DNA from: an uncultured Dehalococcoidia bacterium
GTDB taxonomy: Bacteria; Chloroflexota; Dehalococcoidia; Lucifugimonadales; UBA1123
Reading direction: 5' to 3'
Length of the DNA: 64,000 nucleotides
Assembly (NCBI GenBank): GCA_958296105.1
Contig: OY282441.1
Coordinates: 2,067,800-2,131,799, forward strand
The position numbers and the translations under genes were made by a program. The notes below the pieces were generated by a model that had not been told where the DNA came from, did not search any database, and worked only from the letters and a program-made list of their open reading frames with translations. This document shows, piece by piece, positions 61,794-64,000 of this stretch (position 1 is its first letter; the number at the start of each line of letters is the position of its first letter).

Positions 61794-62609
61794 CTAGCGA
61801 TCCAGCGACAGCCACTCGGCATATAGCTCGCGCCTCGATCTTCCGCTGGCTTCGCTCGCCATCTTGACGGCATCTCTCGCGCTCGCCCCCCGCTCCTTCA
61901 TCCGCTTCAGCAGCTCCGCCGTGTCCGCCGCCGTCGTCTCCCGCCCGGATCCTGCCCCCTCCATGACGAGGGTGAACTCGCCGCGCGGCGCGGCGAAATA
62001 CTCTATCGCTTCCGATACCAGACCGCGAAAGATCTCCTCGTGCATCTTCGTCATCTCTCGGCAGACGGCGATTCGCCTGTCGCCAAGCGCTTCGCGGATG
62101 TCTTTCAGAGCGCGCTCTACCCTGTGCGGAGACTCGAACGCCACCAGCGCCCTGGACTCGGTCGCCAGTCCCCGAAGCAGGCCGAGCCGCTCGGCTTGTC
62201 GTCTTGGAAGGAAGCCCACGTACACGAACCCATCCGCCCGGATCCCCGACGCCGCCAGCGCAGTCGTCACAGCGGACGCGCCCGGCAGCGCCACGACCTC
62301 GAACCCCATGTCCGCCGCCGCTGCGATCAGCTCTTGGCCAGGGTCGTTGATCGTTGGAGTGCCGGCGTCCGACACCAGCGCAATGTCGCAGTCCCTCAGC
62401 CGCTCCGCCAGCTCTTCGAGCTTGCCCCTGCCGCTGTGCGCGTGGAACGATGTCAGCGGAGCGCCGATTTCGTACCGCGCCAGCAGCTTGCGCGTGACTC
62501 GCGTATCTTCGGCGGCGATCAGGTCGGCCTCCTTCAGCGTCCGCAGCGCGCGCAGCGTGATGTCCTCTAGGTTGCCGATGGGCGTCGGAACTACGTAGAG
62601 CGTACCCAA
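61794..62609 (-). CDS. rsmI: 16S rRNA 2'-O-methyltransferase RsmI
   Basis: 271 residues from a TTG at 62609, starting LGTLYVVPTPIGNLEDITLR, the conserved RsmI opening. Other motifs are AAEDTRVTRKLL, LVSDAGTPTINDPG, and ALPGASAVTTALAASG (SAM site of the tetrapyrrole-methylase fold). It methylates the 2'-O of C1402 in 16S rRNA. An upstream extension to 62780 has no homology. It lies 126 bases ahead of metG and may be transcribed with it. Confidence 0.93.
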   Translation of the reverse strand: MGTLYVVPTPIGNLEDITLRALRTLKEADLIAAEDTRVTRKLLARYEIGAPLTSFHAHSGRGKLEELAERLRDCDIALVSDAGTPTINDPGQELIAAAADMGFEVVALPGASAVTTALAASGIRADGFVYVGFLPRRQAERLGLLRGLATESRALVAFESPHRVERALKDIREALGDRRIAVCREMTKMHEEIFRGLVSEAIEYFAAPRGEFTLVMEGAGSGRETTAADTAELLKRMKERGASARDAVKMASEASGRSRRELYAEWLSLDR

Positions 62610-62800
62610 CCCGCCATCCTGTCGCCGACCGCGCCCCGGATCACAGCAGCGCCCACCAGCGCCTCGACGCTCTCGAAACGCTGGCAGCTCATATTGCCCG
62701 CTTCCGGTGAAACGCTGGAAGCCCCCATCGCCAACCCTCCGCGCCTTGTAACTCTGATAACATAGACCATATCTTACCACTCGCTGCGAGGCAGGCGAAC

Positions 62801-63829
62801 ATGACCCAAGCCGCGCGCGTCGTATCCGGCGCCGTTCAGGACGACGATCACCAGCTGGATACCAGCCTGCGCCCCCGAAGGCTCGCCGACTACGTGGGGC
62901 AGAATCTGCTCAAGTCCAATCTGGACATCGCCATCAGGGCGGCGCGACAGCGCGGCGAGCCGCTCGACCACACCCTGCTGTACGGCCCCCCCGGCTTGGG
63001 AAAGACCACGCTGGCGAACATACTCGCCACCGAGATGGGAGTGCGCCTGAAGACGACGTCCGGCCCCGCAATCGAGAGACCGGGCGACATGGTGGCGATC
63101 CTGACGCAGCTGCGCGAGGACGACATCCTGTTCGTGGACGAGGTACACCGCCTGAGCCGCGTGGTCGAGGAGGTGCTGTACCCGGCTATGGAGGATGGGT
63201 TCGTCTCTTGGGTCATCGACAAGGGACTCAAGGCGCGCACGATGAATCTGACCATCAAGCCGTTCACCCTCGTAGGCGCCACCACCAGATTCGGCATGGT
63301 GAGCGCGCCGCTGAGAGACAGGTTCGGCTCGGTCTACCGCCTGGACTTCTACGACGACGAGGCGATGCGAACCATCGTCACCCGCTCGGCTAGAATCATG
63401 GAGATCGAGGCTGAGGCTCGAGGCGTTGCCGAGATCGCGCGCCGCTCTCGCGGCACGCCCAGAGTGGCAAACCGCCTGCTTCGCCGTGTGCGCGACTTCG
63501 CGCAGGTGATGGCAGACAACGTGATCACCGCCGACGTCGCCAGAGATGCGCTCGCGCGGCTGGAAGTCGACGCTCGCGGGCTGGACGACATAGACCGCCG
63601 TGTACTCGCCTCCATCATCGAGAAGTTCGATGGCGGCCCCGTCGGGCTGGACACGCTGGCAGCGTCCATCAGCGAAGACTCGGATACGATAGGGGATGTT
63701 TACGAGCCGTACCTGCTCCAGCTCGGATTTCTCGACCGCACCCCCAGAGGCAGGGTAGCCACCCGCCGCGCCTACGACCATCTGGGCGTGGAGTACGGCC
63801 CAGCCTCGCCGCAGGGAGCGCTGTTCTAG
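62801..63829 (+). CDS. ruvB: Holliday junction branch migration ATPase RuvB
   Basis: 342 residues. It begins with [20 protein letters not shown] after a 23-residue leader, has Walker [13 protein letters not shown] (about 67-78), Walker [12 protein letters not shown], sensor [11 protein letters not shown], and sensor [19 protein letters not shown]. The C-terminal winged helix ([20 protein letters not shown]) binds DNA. With RuvA it drives branch migration in recombination and repair. ruvA and ruvC are not in the window. It is divergent from rsmI. Confidence 0.96.
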   Translation: MTQAARVVSGAVQDDDHQLDTSLRPRRLADYVGQNLLKSNLDIAIRAARQRGEPLDHTLLYGPPGLGKTTLANILATEMGVRLKTTSGPAIERPGDMVAILTQLREDDILFVDEVHRLSRVVEEVLYPAMEDGFVSWVIDKGLKARTMNLTIKPFTLVGATTRFGMVSAPLRDRFGSVYRLDFYDDEAMRTIVTRSARIMEIEAEARGVAEIARRSRGTPRVANRLLRRVRDFAQVMADNVITADVARDALARLEVDARGLDDIDRRVLASIIEKFDGGPVGLDTLAASISEDSDTIGDVYEPYLLQLGFLDRTPRGRVATRRAYDHLGVEYGPASPQGALF

Positions 63830-63921
63830 CGCCGCTTCAGGGCTGAGCGCGCTCCGCCCAGCGCTTCGCATGTTTCGCAAACATTCGCAATTCCAAGAAT
63901 ACGCTCCTGCTTCTATTCGTC

Positions 63922-63950
63922 TTGACATCAGCTTGTCGCGGCTATACCAT
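63922..63950 (+). promoter_or_regulatory. Promoter near the right edge
   Basis: TTGACA (63922-63927), 17 bases, then TACCAT (63945-63950); TATACC two bases earlier is an alternative -10. It is about ten bases from an ATG at 63960, consistent with a leaderless transcript. Confidence 0.45.
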
Positions 63951-63959
63951 TCCATTCCT

Positions 63960-64000
63960 ATGAGTTGCGAAGATCAGATGGTCGAGGCTCTCAAAGAGTC
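63960..64000 (+). CDS. Possible start of a further gene (cut by window edge)
   Basis: ATG at 63960 opens MSCEDQMVEALKES and runs off the window. No ribosome site is visible between the promoter and the ATG. Only 13 complete codons can be read, so no product can be named. Confidence 0.3.
   Translation, partial: MSCEDQMVEALKE

Overview
The window is GC-rich bacterial DNA with tightly packed genes. No 16S rRNA is present. Several traits fit a Chloroflexota genome of the Dehalococcoidia/SAR202 type: peptide-binding lipoproteins with charged valine/glutamate spacers, paired oligopeptide permeases, an XDH-family hydroxylase next to a MoaD-like gene, a short TPR protein, and many intergenic palindromic repeats. 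That assignment is inference, not proof.

Layout. 1-3655 (minus strand) holds methylmalonyl-CoA/acyl-CoA metabolism: a partial epimerase, an acyl-CoA dehydrogenase, and the catalytic subunit of methylmalonyl-CoA mutase. 3770-6575 holds an orphan pair of dipeptide-type permeases and a leucine-rich-repeat lipoprotein. 6781-33553 is a defence island. 33584-33935 is tmRNA (ssrA, minus strand). 34136-40793 holds a TPR protein, two polyprenol-phosphate glycosyltransferases, aspartate kinase, homoserine kinase, a class IV aminotransferase and an OmpR-type regulator. A tRNA-Asp lies at 41044. 41215-47977 holds an alpha/beta hydrolase, a DapA-family lyase, a PIG-L deacetylase, a MoaD-like protein and a three-subunit molybdenum hydroxylase. 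48358-56969 holds two methyltransferases and a complete oligopeptide ABC transporter. 57040-63829 holds NIPSNAP, an amidohydrolase, polyprenyl diphosphate synthase, MetG, RsmI and RuvB.

The defence island is the notable part. Two gene sets diverge from about 19.8-20.1 kb. The minus-strand set is a prokaryotic viperin (radical SAM, CxxxCxxC), an overlapping XRE/TPR protein, a dead HigA antitoxin fragment, then DrmE-like, DrmA, DrmB and a cytosine-5 methyltransferase fused to an iron-sulfur HhH-GPD DNA glycosylase. This resembles class 2 DISARM without DrmC. The plus-strand set is a type III-like restriction subunit, two small coupled genes, a methyltransferase with a swapped target-recognition segment, a PHP-ATPase (TrlF-like), an AlbA_2/ATPase protein and a RelE-UvrD helicase fusion. 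The island ends at the tmRNA terminator, and a perfect 14-bp direct repeat (6781-6794 and 33540-33553) flanks it. This suggests insertion at the 3' side of ssrA, although no integrase is visible.

Most likely new biology: the viperin-XRE/TPR operon joined to a DISARM-like set, and the methyltransferase-glycosylase fusion, which may repair deaminated 5-methylcytosine in cis.
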